Shown here: one piece after another, positions 35,934 through 46,682 of the stretch
Numbering within the stretch: position 1 is the first letter of the stretch
How the letters are laid out: each line of letters starts with the position of its first letter
Assembly (NCBI GenBank): GCA_019137255.1
Contig: WPDH01000033.1
Span: 1-64,000 of the forward strand
Direction of reading: 5' to 3'
Source of the DNA: Corinectria fuckeliana
Lineage: Eukaryota > Ascomycota > Sordariomycetes > Hypocreales > Nectriaceae
Length of the DNA stretch: 64,000 nucleotides
Notes under the pieces: generated by a model
The model's input: only the letters and a program-made list of their open reading frames with translations
Told to the model about the DNA's origin: nothing
Database searches by the model: none
Translations under genes and position numbers: made by a program

Positions 35934-38900
35934 GCCTCTCTTAAAGATATAAGAGCTATAAGATAGTGTATAAAGTATAAGATATATACTATTTTGTAGA
36001 GCTTTTATAGCTTTATAAGTATAGAGAAAAAAGTAACTTTATATATAAATAAATAAGTAAGTTATAGTATTTTATTTGTTAAAAGTTATAGTTATCTTTT
36101 TATAGCTTTAATAAAACCTATATAATTATAGGAAAAAATCTTAAGCTATTATATTATTATAGTGTTATATTATTATAATAGAAAACCTTTTATAAGAAAA
36201 AACTATTATATTATTCTTAAGGGAAAAATAGTTATAAGTTATTAAAACCCTTTTATAAAGAAAAAGCTTTTAAAGTATTAAAAACCTTTTTATTATTTAA
36301 GAGATAATAAATCTCTTAATCTTATAAAGTCTATAAGACCTAAAGGTTTAGTAAAAAAGTCTGCTATATTATTTTTACTTTTTATATAGAAAAGCTTTAT
36401 AGATTCTTTTCTAACCTTATCTCTTATAAAGTGATAGGTAATATTTATATGCTTAGATCTTTTATAAAATTCTAAATTTTCTGCTATTTTTCTAGCAGCC
36501 TAATTATCTGTTAAGATAAGAGGAATAGCTTTATTATAACTTAAAGAAAGGTTTATATTTAAATATTTATATAAATTAGATAGATATTTAGCTTCTTTAG
36601 TAGCCTCTTTTAAAACTATATATTTAGATTTATAAGAGCTTAAAGCTACTAATTTTTACTTTATAATATTCTAGCTAATAAGATTATTAGCTATATAAAA
36701 GTAATATTTACTTATAGACTTTTTATCTTCTAGACTAGAGCCCTAGTTAGCATCTATATAACCTCTAATAATACTATTATAAGATTCTAAATTTATATTA
36801 TAATTATAATAAATTCCTAAGGCAGGATATTTATTTAAGTATTTCTAGATCTTATTTAAAGTATTAAAATAGCTATTATTAGGCTTAGAGGTATATCTAA
36901 AGGTAGTATTTACTATATAAGATATATTAGGTCTAGTTTTTATAGATAGGTATAAGAGAGATCTTATTTCCTGCTGGAATTTAAGAATATCTTTTTTAGA
37001 AGCTTTTATTTTAGCTTTTAAAAGCTTTTCCCTTGCTATAGTAAGTATATTAGAAGTTCCTAAAGACTTTTTATTATACTTTATAATTTTATTATAAGTA
37101 TATTTATATTAGTTTATATATAAGCTTTTATTCTCTTAGTTTATAGTTATATTTATTTCTAAGAAGTTTTTAACTTCTCTTAAAGACTGGACTTTTAAAT
37201 CTTTAGATAGTTTATTTTTTATATTCTTTATTTCTTTTTTATAGGGCCCTAAAAATAGAAGATTATTTATATAGATTATTATAGCTATTTTTAAGCTATT
37301 ATTAATAAATACTCTTTTATTAAATAGTATAAATTTAAATTCTATTAGATTTAATTTGTTTAAGAGAAATTAGTACTAAAGTCTAGGACTTTATTTAAGG
37401 CTATATAAAGCTTTATTAAGCTTTAAAACTATAGATTTATTCTTAATTTTCTTTATTTCTCTTTTATTTAGCTTATAAAAGTTATATAAGTATTCTTTAA
37501 AGCCTATAAGAATTATAATATAAATTTCTTTATCTATATTAGTATAAATAAAAGCATTTTTTATATTATATTACTATATAGTATAGTTATTAGCTATAGC
37601 TAATATTAAAAGAATTCTTATAGTTTTAAGTCTAACTGTAGTAGTAAAGGTTTTATTATAATTTATACTAAATATTTAATTATAACTTTATACTACCCAT
37701 CTGGATTTATACTTAATAATATTATTATTATTATTAGTTTTTATTTTATAAACCTATCTGCCTTCTAAGGCTTTTCTTTCTTTAGGAAGAGGTTTTATAG
37801 TCTAGGTATTTTACCTTAATAATTTAGTTATTTCTGCTTTTATAAAATTATTTTAGTTTTTCTTATCTAAGCCGCTTATAGCAGACTTAAAGAAATTAGG
37901 CTCTATAAGATTCTTATTATTAACTAAAGTAAGAATATTAGGGTATTTTTTATAGGACTTATAGTAATTAGAGGGCTTCTTAGGTATATCTACTAATATT
38001 TTAGGCAAATTAGCCTCTCTTTTTTCTATAGTCTTTTTAATAGAATTTTTAAATTCTTTTTTAGACTTATTAGAAGAGCTTTTTATCTTAGAAAGAGAAT
38101 TAAAAGTTAGGCTTTTATTATTATCTAAAAAGCAGTTTTCTAGTATAACTATATCCCTAGATATTATTATATAGTGTTTATTATAGTTTTAGATTTTATA
38201 GCTATTTTCTAAATAGCTTATAATAATAGCTTTATAAGCTCTAGTTTCTAGCTTATCTCTAGAGTGTTTATTCTTATAATAGACTATAGATCTAAATATT
38301 TTAATATTATTTAGATCTTCTAGTTTAATATAGATATTATCTCTCTTTTCTAAAGGAGATAAATAGCTTATACTAGAGTGAGAAGTTCTATTATATATAT
38401 AAGTAGCTGCTTTTAAAGCTTCTCCCCACAGGTAAAAAGAAACTTTAGCTGTGTATAATATAGCTCTAACTTTATTTAATAAAGTCCTATTTATTCTTTT
38501 AGCTAACCTATTAGGCTTAGAGGTATTAAAAGGGCTAAAATTATATTTTATACCACTTTTTAAGCAATAAGGCCTTATTTTATAAAGATATTCTTTAGTA
38601 TTATCTGAAAAAACTTGCTTAATCTTAAGATTAGCTCTATTATTTTCAGCTATAGCTTTAAACTCTTTAAACTTATTTAGAGCCTTACTTTTATTTCTAA
38701 TTAAATAGGTATTAAGATATTTAGTAGCTATATCTAGAAAAGTAATAAAGTAATAGTATTTATCATATGTAAGTATTCTTATAAGACCTTAAATATTAGT
38801 TATAATTTTTTCTAGATATTTATAGTCTTTATTAGAGCTTTTTCTATTAACTTTATTAATAGCTTTAGCTTTAATATAGTTTTCACACTATAATATCTTT

Positions 38901-39571
38901 ATAATATCTTTCTTTTTAATATTATAAATTTTATCTTTATTTTAATAAAGTATTTTCTTTAAGGCTTTTATATTTAAATGCCTTAATCTTATATACTAAT
39001 TAAATAAATTAATATTTAAAGGCTTATTTATATTTTCTATATTTAAAATATTAGCTTTATTAGAGGAAAAACTCACTTTTATTTTATCTTTATTTCTTAT
39101 AATAACTAGTATATAATATAAATTATTATACTCTTTTCTAGAGGTTATAATATCTCTTTTATTATTTATTAAGAATATTTTCTTATTTTCTATAAAGGAA
39201 TATATATTATTAAAAAAGGACTAGCTTAGAATATTAATACCTATTTTAGGTATATAATAGTAGTTTTTTATAATATATTTTTTATTATTCTCTAGGAATC
39301 TTAATATTATATTTCTACTGCTTTTAACTAGTAAAAAAGAGGCTTTTCCCTAATTTACTCTCTAGTTTATAGTTTTATAATTAAGAAAATAATTTTTATT
39401 AGATACTATATGCCTAGTAGCACTTATATTATATATAAATTTAGTTATTTTCTTATTATACACAGAGGAAGGTAAGAGATTTACCTTAATACTTTTAAGT
39501 ATCTTTATAAGAGAGGGTATATAAGCTTTTAAAAGTCCTAGAGAATTATTAGATTTTCTTTTCTTTAAAGA

Positions 39572-39823
39572 CTAAATAGAGAGATTTACTCTTATATTAA
39601 AATCTTTAGAAATTTCCCTTATATCTCTATCTAATTCTATAATAGAATTAGGGATAAAAATAAGACTATCTAGGTTATTAGGACTATTAGGAGAGGTATT
39701 TAAGTCAGAAGGGTTAACTTCTGTATTAAATAATTCTTCCTGTTTTTTATCTCTTTCTTCTCTTTTACTAAAAGGGGTCTCTTTCTCAGTCTTTTTATCC
39801 TTTTTAAAGGTATTCTTTTTCAC
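39572..39823 (-). pseudogene. Surviving 83-codon piece of Copia gag/protease region
   Basis: Lys/Glu/Asn-rich hydrophilic linker sequence (KKDKKTEKETPFSKREERDK...), lying downstream of the degenerate zinc-knuckle on the same strand. It has no independent function. It is open only because it contains few codons that RIP can turn into stops. Confidence 0.6.
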
Positions 39824-41074
39824 CCTATTATTATCCTTTATTTTAAAGCTTTTAGGAGCTTTATTAGGATATAAAAAATAGCAATTTTTATCTAAATAGC
39901 CTTATATTTTATAATAGGAACATTTAAGTGCTATTTTCTTCTTTTTCTAGGGTTTCTTTAATTTAGTAAAGTTAACTAAGTTTTTAGAGCTTTCTAGCCT
40001 CTTAGATTTATCTATAAGGCTAGAAGATAAAGTCTTTATATTATAAGTATTAGGCTTATTTCTTAGAGCTTAAGAGATATTTGTTATATAGCTATTATAG
40101 GATTTATCTAAGTTATTTAGAATCTAAGCTATTATAACTTTATTAGGGATATTTATATCCCTAGAGGCTAATTTATCAGATACTTCTTTTACCTTATTTA
40201 AATATTCTTCTATAGTAGAAAAATTATTTAAAGTGGTATTAAAAAATTCCTTTATAAGTAGAAATTTAAAAGTAAATCTAGAAGAATTATATAGGCTTTT
40301 CAAGCTATCCTAAGCAGCTTTAGCACTTATAATATGCTTAATTTACAATAAGAGACTATCTTCTAGTAGAAGCCTTATATTTACTAAAGCCTCTTCACTT
40401 TTATTATAATTTTCTAGCTTAATAGCAGATATAAGTTTTTCTTTAGTTAAGAAAGCCTCTATTCTTATAGCCTAGGTTATATAGTTTTTACTACTGTTAA
40501 GCTTAGAAATATAGTAATTTTTATCACTATTTCCCATCTTTTAAATATAGTATAATTCTTTAATAAAGAATTAAAGTATTTTATAAAGATGTAAAAGAGG
40601 TTGAGATTTATTTAGGAAAGAGGTAGTATTATAAATCTGCAAAAAATATATATAGATAGAGTGAATTTTTCTCCCTTTTCAAGTGAAAGAGATTCTCTTA
40701 AAAGTTTCCTTAGAAGTCTTCTGCTCTCTATTCCCTTTATTATTAGTAGCTTTAAAGCCACTAGTGCCCTAAGAGTAAAATTAGGACCTTTTAGCTCTTC
40801 TAATTAGTTGTCTTTCTTCTGAAATAGCTCTTCTCTTAGAATAGGGAAGGTATAAGCTAATTAGGGTAGAAAGGTAAAGGTTTTTAATAAGAATACCTTC
40901 TTAAAAAGCAAATTAATAGATTAGACTTATAATTAAGTCTTCTATCTTTGTATTAAAGGTAGGGGGAAGAAAGGATTTAATTTGCCTATTAGAAGTAGTA
41001 AATTCTAAGATAAAAGGTAAAAATTAGAAGGGAACTTCTAAAAGAGGATTTACAGTAAATCCAGGCTTATAACC

Positions 41075-41652
41075 TGTAAGGTATAATATTATAAGCTGTA
41101 TAAAGAAGTTAAATTTCTTAAAATAAATAGCTATAAAGCTTTTAGAGGTTTTAAGTGATTAAGAGGTTTTAAAGTAAGTCCTAATAACTAATAGATAGCT
41201 TATTAGGTAGAGGAGAAAAAGTAGGTTAGATTAATATATTTTATAAGATAATTAGTTAAAATCTAAGTGCTTAAGTGTTTTTTTTATATTTAGACACAGG
41301 CGGAAATCACTCTCTCTTTATAGATAAATTTCTAGTCTCTTAGCAGTCTAAATAGGTTATATAATAGCTTAATCTATAGCTAAAGTGATAATAAATATTA
41401 TACTGAAATCTCAGATCAGTCAGATGTAATATTACACTGTAATTATAGTTCTAGTGGCGAATCTTTTAGAGTTTATCTAAACTGTGATATAAGTCAGAAA
41501 ACCAGCAGATAGTAGCGATTTAATAATAGCTAATAGAAATATGAGAAAGTCTCTATATAGTATCAGCATAGTACTAATAGTACTATATGCTAATATATAC
41601 TAGGATTTTCCTAGGATTTTATAATACTAGTTAAAGCTAGTAAACTCTAACA
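41075..41652 (-). repeat. 5' LTR of the Copia element (578 bp)
   Basis: Plus-strand form tgtaaggtataat ... gtaaactctaaca. It is less mutated than the other two copies and keeps several CpG/CpA sites (cggaaatcactc, cagatcagtcagatg). A primer-binding site would lie just below 41075 on the minus strand (ggttataagcctgg), but the matching tRNA is not identified. Confidence 0.85.
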
Positions 41653-42720
41653 CTTAACTAGTAGGAAATTAGTAAAAGTAGGTATAATATATATATATTA
41701 TATAACTAAAGTTAACTTAAGCTATAATAACTAGAGTATTTTTATTACTAGTTTTACTTATAACTTAACTACTTTTATCTTATCTACTACTAGTATTATT
41801 AACACTAGTACTACTTTTATTTATATCTTAACTATTACTTATAATAATCTCTTATTTACTACTAGTAGTAAAACTAACAGCTTATTTAGCCTAGCTATAT
41901 TTACTATAAAGTCTACTTTTAACTTTAGTATTAAGTTTAAGCTTATAACTTACACTCTTATACTAGTATAATACTTAGTTTTAACTACTTAGTATAGCTA
42001 CTATAGTTTAAGCTCTAGTAAGTACTACACTTAAATTAATAATAGTAACAGCTTTAGTATAAATACTATTATTAGTTAAAAGTTTTTTAAAAATTACTAC
42101 TCTGTTTATAACACTACTAAATCTTATATTAGTTTCACTATTACTACTTAAGTTGATTTTTTATTTTCTTAGACTCTTAGAGCTTAATATAGAAATTTTT
42201 ATAATATATCTTAAAAGTAGTAAAAAAGCGTAATATATAGTTTTATAAAAGAGAGTAAATAAATTAAAACGTAAAATTAATAAGATTTATATAATATATA
42301 CTAGCTTTATATAATTTATATACTCTTAAGTGTACTCTCTTAGTTGTAAATTAGTTAAGTAAGTATATATAAAATTATTAAGTCTGCTAATTACCTAAAG
42401 ATTTATAAACTAATTAAGATTATATTTACTTCTACTTAAAATTAACTAAAATATCCCTATTATTATTAAAAACACTACTAAACAGTAGTAAGAGTTATAC
42501 TAACTACTATTCTCTAGTTATCTTATAAATTTAACATTTATAAAATACCTATTATTTTACCAGCTATTAGCTACAGCCCTATATATAAGCCCTAGTAGTA
42601 GTAATTATACTTCTTATATGCTTAAGACTGCCATCTTAAACATAAGAAAATTAAAAAAGCTTCTTAATATTATTTAGTAATATAAGATTGCAAGTTTAAG
42701 TCTTAATACTCGTTCTAAGC
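41653..42720. repeat. AT-rich block bordering the RiPP island
   Basis: RIP-type AT-rich sequence with no frame. Near 42670-42715 a stretch (gattgcaagtttaagtcttaatactcgttct) resembles the T-arm and 3' half of a tRNA, possibly from a decayed tRNA-derived SINE. Composition switches sharply at about 42720, where the first cluster gene ends. Confidence 0.65.
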
Positions 42721-42730
42721 CTCAACTAAG

Positions 42731-43470
42731 CTAGGCATAGCTGTTAATACCCTCTAGAAACTTTGGGGGTTCCGTGTTACTACTCTTCAGCTCAACATAG
42801 GAGTAGGCAGTCGGTCCAGAATCCTGAAAGATCTGTCCGCAATGCTTAACATGCCGCTCATTATTATACCTCCGCTCTATCGTGACGCCTGTGAACCTCG
42901 CCCGCTGTTGCTTGCGCCAGTAAAATAAACAATGCATAAAGTGCCAACGCGGTGTTGTGTAGAAGAAACTGCCTGGCAAGTCTGCCAGCTGACCGACCTC
43001 CTCAATTGAGAATTCCCGCGTATGGTTCTCGTCCACCCAGTACTGCCACCTGCCATCAGGCCCATCTCCGGCTTTGTCAAACTCAGCGATGAGCTCCTTG
43101 TCAATGCAGTGAGATGGGAGCCAAGCAGCTGCCATTGTGTCATACTCGCAGCCCAGTGACTTCGCTTCTGCCACGGAGTCACCGCAATCACAGGGCTTTG
43201 AGCTTGATGAGTGCGATAACACGCGGTAGCAGGAAGCTATGGCAAGAACAGCTACCACGACAAGCAGCAATTCTTTCAAGCAGGATAAAATCGTGACAAC
43301 CAAATACCGCTTTCTAGGCTTGGGTGTCGCGATGATTTGTTCCTCATCCACCTTCTCCAATGGATCCTCTTGGATGTTCTCGCCTTCTAGGCTATCGCCA
43401 AATTTTTAATTAATATCAAAACAGATCTTCGGTATTGGCTTCTTACTCACTTCGTATAAGCATAACCCAT
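42731..43470 (-). CDS. UstYa-like (DUF3328-related) membrane protein, ~226 aa
   Basis: Exon 1 is 43470-43451 (ATG GGT TAT ...) and exon 2 43391-42731, with a 59-bp intron. This start is preferred because the longer single-exon frame would begin at TTG. One hydrophobic segment (YLVVTILSCLKELLLVVVAVLAI) follows a short basic cytosolic tail, giving type II topology. The lumenal part has CDCG, then GCEYDTMAAAWLPSHC, and two histidine motifs, HFMHCLFYWRK and HVKHC. These resemble the HxxHC pair of DUF3328/UstYa oxidases but in a different scaffold. The Cys-rich AWLPxxC region marks a distinct subfamily. It is the leftmost gene of the cluster, next to the precursor gene. A redox or oxidative role on the precursor is inferred, not shown. 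Confidence 0.75.
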
Positions 43471-44042
43471 CGTCGGTGCTCAGTTGATTAAATGTATTGG
43501 AGATTGGAGATTGGGGATTAGAGAAAAAAATATGTAGAAGATGCGGATAGCCCAAGGGGAATACGAAAAAAGAAACGCGGTATAAAAGGTGGGCGGGGTT
43601 GAGAAGTGAGATAGCCGAAAAGCCGCTTATGAACTCTCATAGGCTGACCCCAAATAGTGATACAGGTGGCAAAACACGTGTGATTGTGTTCAGCACGCCG
43701 CAGGCTAGAATGAGCCGCTTCGCACTTCATGTCTCCTGGTTAAAACTAATTTAAGGTCACAATTGCACAACACTTCTTACTCATGGCATTGAAGGTTCTC
43801 GCATTATTTGCGCTTAAATCAAACCAGCGGTACCGTAGGTGACCAGCCAGCGATTTCTTCACGGCTGGGCATTACATTTCTTTTACATCTCACTGGGCAT
43901 GGATTCTCATTTTCATTTTGAGGGCAGAAGTTAATTTTGTTAACTGTGTACAGGCGCCACTGAAGCACATGTCTCTGGGCCCGGCTATAATATCCTTCCA
44001 GCTCTCCCCTATGCTCAACTTTGGTCCAAGCCTTCGGTTGAT
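43471..44042. other. Intergenic: promoter of the UstYa-like gene, 3' region of the precursor gene
   Basis: The sequence ggtataaaagg near 43578 reads as TATA-like on the minus strand (ccttttatacc), about 105 bases upstream of the UstYa-like start. No coding frame is supported. Confidence 0.4.
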
Positions 44043-44369
44043 TTATACCTTATGATTGTTACCACTCGCATGCTCGCCATAGAACTCCCCTGGAGGATCG
44101 CTTACCTTTGATGCCTCATCGTACTCGCCGTAGTTCTTAGTCCACGGGATGTTGCAACGCTTGGTGACTTTACCGTCCTCATCGGTAGAAGACACACAAG
44201 CCCGCTTCACCTCTTCATCGTATTCGCCGTAGTTCTTGGTCCACGGGATATTGCAACGCTTGGTGACTTTACCGTTCTCATCGGTAGAAGATACACAAGC
44301 ACGCTTCCCATTGGGATTAGGGAGAGCCGTAACTGCAGTAACAATTGAGAGCAAGATTGAGAACTTCAT
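44043..44369 (-). CDS. Secreted repeat precursor of a Kex2-processed RiPP, 108 aa
   Basis: A signal peptide (MKFSILLSIVTAVTALP, cut near residue 16-20) is followed by Lys-Arg sites at 22-23, 37-38, 55-56 and 70-71. Between them lie two copies of a 33-residue unit, each giving ACVSSTDE(N/D)GKVT and CNIPWTKNYGEYDEEV (the last copy continues as ...YDEASK and a 23-residue tail). This layout is that of dikaritin/KEP precursors such as UstA and PhomA: secretion signal, then repeated cores between Kex2 sites. The DNA repeats (44202-44300 and 44103-44201) differ at six sites over the shared part and five are silent, so selection preserves the peptides. Each released peptide begins with Cys, and the second also has Trp and two Tyr, residues that oxidative cyclisation could use. 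No intron is needed. Neighbouring UstYa-type genes support the call. The mature product is unknown. Confidence 0.88.
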   Translation of the reverse strand: MKFSILLSIVTAVTALPNPNGKRACVSSTDENGKVTKRCNIPWTKNYGEYDEEVKRACVSSTDEDGKVTKRCNIPWTKNYGEYDEASKVSDPPGEFYGEHASGNNHKV

Positions 44370-45562
44370 CGTGACAACAATGGCAAGTAGTGGTGTTGAC
44401 TCAGTTTAGAGAATATCGGTGAGAGTAAAAAATATGTTGGGAGATTGTTGTGCAAGCGAGAAACACGATTGAAACGAGGGCAGCCTTTCTTAAGTATTCC
44501 TACAGCTTGGGAAATTCACTGTCGTAGAATCCTCGGCGGAAGTTGTAAGCTTGACTCAATACCTCTATACTACTCGTGTAGTTGGTGGTCGTTGATGAAT
44601 GCCCGTATCCTAGTACGTACCCGAGGGTATTGGCCGACACCGTACTCGACTTCATCGACCTGGCATCTGCGAAAAGCCTGTGTGGTGACGCTTATCTCGA
44701 CAGGTTATTGGCCCGGAATGGGCTCAAAAATCAGAAATCCGGAGTAGCAAAGCCCAGGGGCGTATCATGTGGATCCGCTTGCTGCCGTAATTCCCGTAGG
44801 ATTGTTACATTCTTGTGACGAAGTAACTGGCGACGTATTATCGCGATACACGTTTTCTCCGCTCGTGAAGATCTATATGACGCTTGCTGGACCAACAGAG
44901 TCTGCGGACCGATCCGACTTGCATACCTTCCTAATTCAGTAGCATGTATACATCGACAAGGGGTGGTTAAGTTGTGCTTAGGACCAACAACTCTATGGAC
45001 ACACCCTAATGCTCAGGCAGATGCATAAGTCGCTTATTTGTATTTGCTGTTTCAAGGCATGTACGCCCATTATAGGGCAGTACGTCACGTAGGGTAGGCC
45101 TAGCTTACATTTTTGCTGCATATGGTCTTGCGGTATTTTGTCACATTTGCCACCATTGTGCAGATGTACGTGGACCCATCCCATGTCGCTGCACATTATT
45201 GTCTCGTGATGGGATCTGAGAGGAAACAATCACCTGCCTGGATCTTTTGTTCCCTTCCTTTCGTCCGTTATCGAGAGTCCATGGATGCAGCAGCATTACG
45301 CAATCCGGAGGAACAAGGTTACACCCCGTACGTACTTGTCAGGCTAACTAACACGAACCGGCACCTCGCATCATTTCCAATCCTCAAAGCACCATGCAAC
45401 TGACTACCTATTTTGGCTGGAGGCTTTCCACCTAACTGCCGTGAGAGCAGTACTTCGTGTACTCAGAACTAGGTTCCTCGTCTCTCATTCACTCATCTAT
45501 CTCTTTCGGACTTGATCGGATTCAGTCCTATTCTTATCCCGAGTCACTCACACTAATGCATT
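44370..45562. other. Divergent intergenic region between precursor and first UstYa gene
   Basis: About 1.2 kb that must hold both divergent promoters. Frames up to 100 codons (44445-44747, 44582-44818, 45113-45403) lack motifs, signal peptides or Kex2 repeats and are judged spurious. It is a likely place for binding sites shared by the cluster. Confidence 0.45.
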
Positions 45563-46585
45563 ATGGCATTTGATCAGCAGTATTTCGCAGTCGCGGAAGA
45601 CGACGACGAAATAATAGAGGCTGCGTCCAAGACCAAACCAGGGTTTCGATCTAGCTTTGCCAGATATTGGGCTGCCCTTGGCTTCATACCCTGGTTACTG
45701 ACAACCTCTTTATTTGGGGGCATTCTGATTTTGCTTGTGGCGGCTGGGACCCGTCAGCCAACAGAAGCCCAATGCGCCGAGAAGCTGTTTGTTTGGTGTA
45801 AGCCCGTCGACTTTGCCGTTCACTTCAATCACTAATTTCGCTATAGCGCCCGCACTGGAAGCAGTGGAGTATGTAGATGTCCAGTTCCAAAATACTTTCA
45901 ACGAACAGTCCATGTATCGTGGAACGCCCACACCACAACTGGAGAAGGCGTGGCTTGACCTGTGGAATTGTAAGTCCCCCTTTCCTTTAAAGGGATCGGT
46001 TTTGCATAATACTTCATGACTGACATCAAAGATAGTTGGGCCTGTAAATATTCCTGTTGAAAAGTTGGAGTCCCTTAACAAATCTACGACCCTTGACTGG
46101 CAACGAGCCAAACCAGAGAAGGGAGGCGGTGTCATCGGGTCACTAGAAGGTAATCGGTCCTGAGACTTACGTGATGAGAGATTGCGCTAACCAACCCCAA
46201 CAGTCTTCCATCAAATTCACTGTCTGGACTTGATTCGTCAATACAGCTATCGGGAGCAGTATGATTACAGTAGCCAGCCAGCATTTGATGGAACTGACCA
46301 GCAGGTTCGAAACGTAAGTTTTCCGTGGCTCCATTTTCCCCAACATCAGGGGATAACTAACCTATTCTGGTCTAGCATGTTGATCACTGTATCAACAGCC
46401 TGAGAATCTTCTTGCAGTGCTCAGCTGATGTTACGCCTTACCTTATCCTCAAAGACCCAAAGCGGCCATTGGGAATTGATGCGGATTTCAATACGCAGCA
46501 CAAATGTCGTAACTTCGAAAAAATCCGCCAATGGGCAGGGAAGCACGAGCTGAAGACTGATGACTACCAGAATGATATTAGCTAG
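45563..46585 (+). CDS. UstYa-type (DUF3328) oxidase A, 263 aa
   Basis: Five exons join in phase: 45563-45797, 45847-45969, 46036-46149, 46204-46313 and 46376-46585. Order: acidic cytosolic tail, transmembrane helix about 38-61, SPALEAVEY, the YRGTPTPQLEKAW segment, then HQIHCLDLIRQ and HVDHC, ending with the conserved ADVTPY and HKCRNFEKIRQW. UstYa proteins use the two His-Cys motifs in oxidative cyclisation of RiPP cores (ustiloxin, asperipin) in the secretory pathway. Both motifs are complete, so an active oxidase is expected. The HVDHC codons begin exactly at the last exon. It is divergent from the precursor gene and the closest complete UstYa to it. Confidence 0.9.
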
Positions 46586-46682
46586 TTGAAAGTTATCTCA
46601 ATAAGCGGATTTAATGCAGAATTTTGATAAAAAGCTACCACGACCTACTGTTGTAGTCAGATATAATTTTTATTTGACTAAA

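Larger units (their letters stand above)
35356..41652 (-). mobile_element. Near-complete Ty1/Copia LTR retrotransposon, heavily RIP-mutated
   Basis: Two 578-bp LTRs (35356-35933 and 41075-41652) enclose about 5.1 kb of body. Read on the minus strand the LTRs start TGTTAGAG and end in CA. From about 40540 the minus strand gives a Copia gag-like reading (MGNSDKNYYISKLN...) with a knuckle-like C-x2-Y-x-K-x3-G-x4-N-C remnant near 39905. Pol-like sequence (protease/integrase then RT and RNase H order) follows towards 36.3 kb. Trp and Gln codons are repeatedly turned into stops, the classic RIP outcome. The longest surviving frame is 83 codons (39572-39823). The 5-bp flanks differ (tactt versus cttaa), so target duplications are lost or the LTRs come from recombined copies. 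It is dead as a mobile element. Confidence 0.85.

Noticed and set aside
42600..42711. Possible tRNA gene or tRNA-derived SINE
   Set aside because: Only a T-arm-like stretch is recognisable. No acceptor stem or D-arm pairs convincingly, and the DNA is RIP-mutated.
44445..45403. Several 78-100 codon frames between the precursor and oxidase A
   Set aside because: Overlapping frames with no motif, signal peptide, Kex2 repeat or splice logic. More likely promoter DNA.
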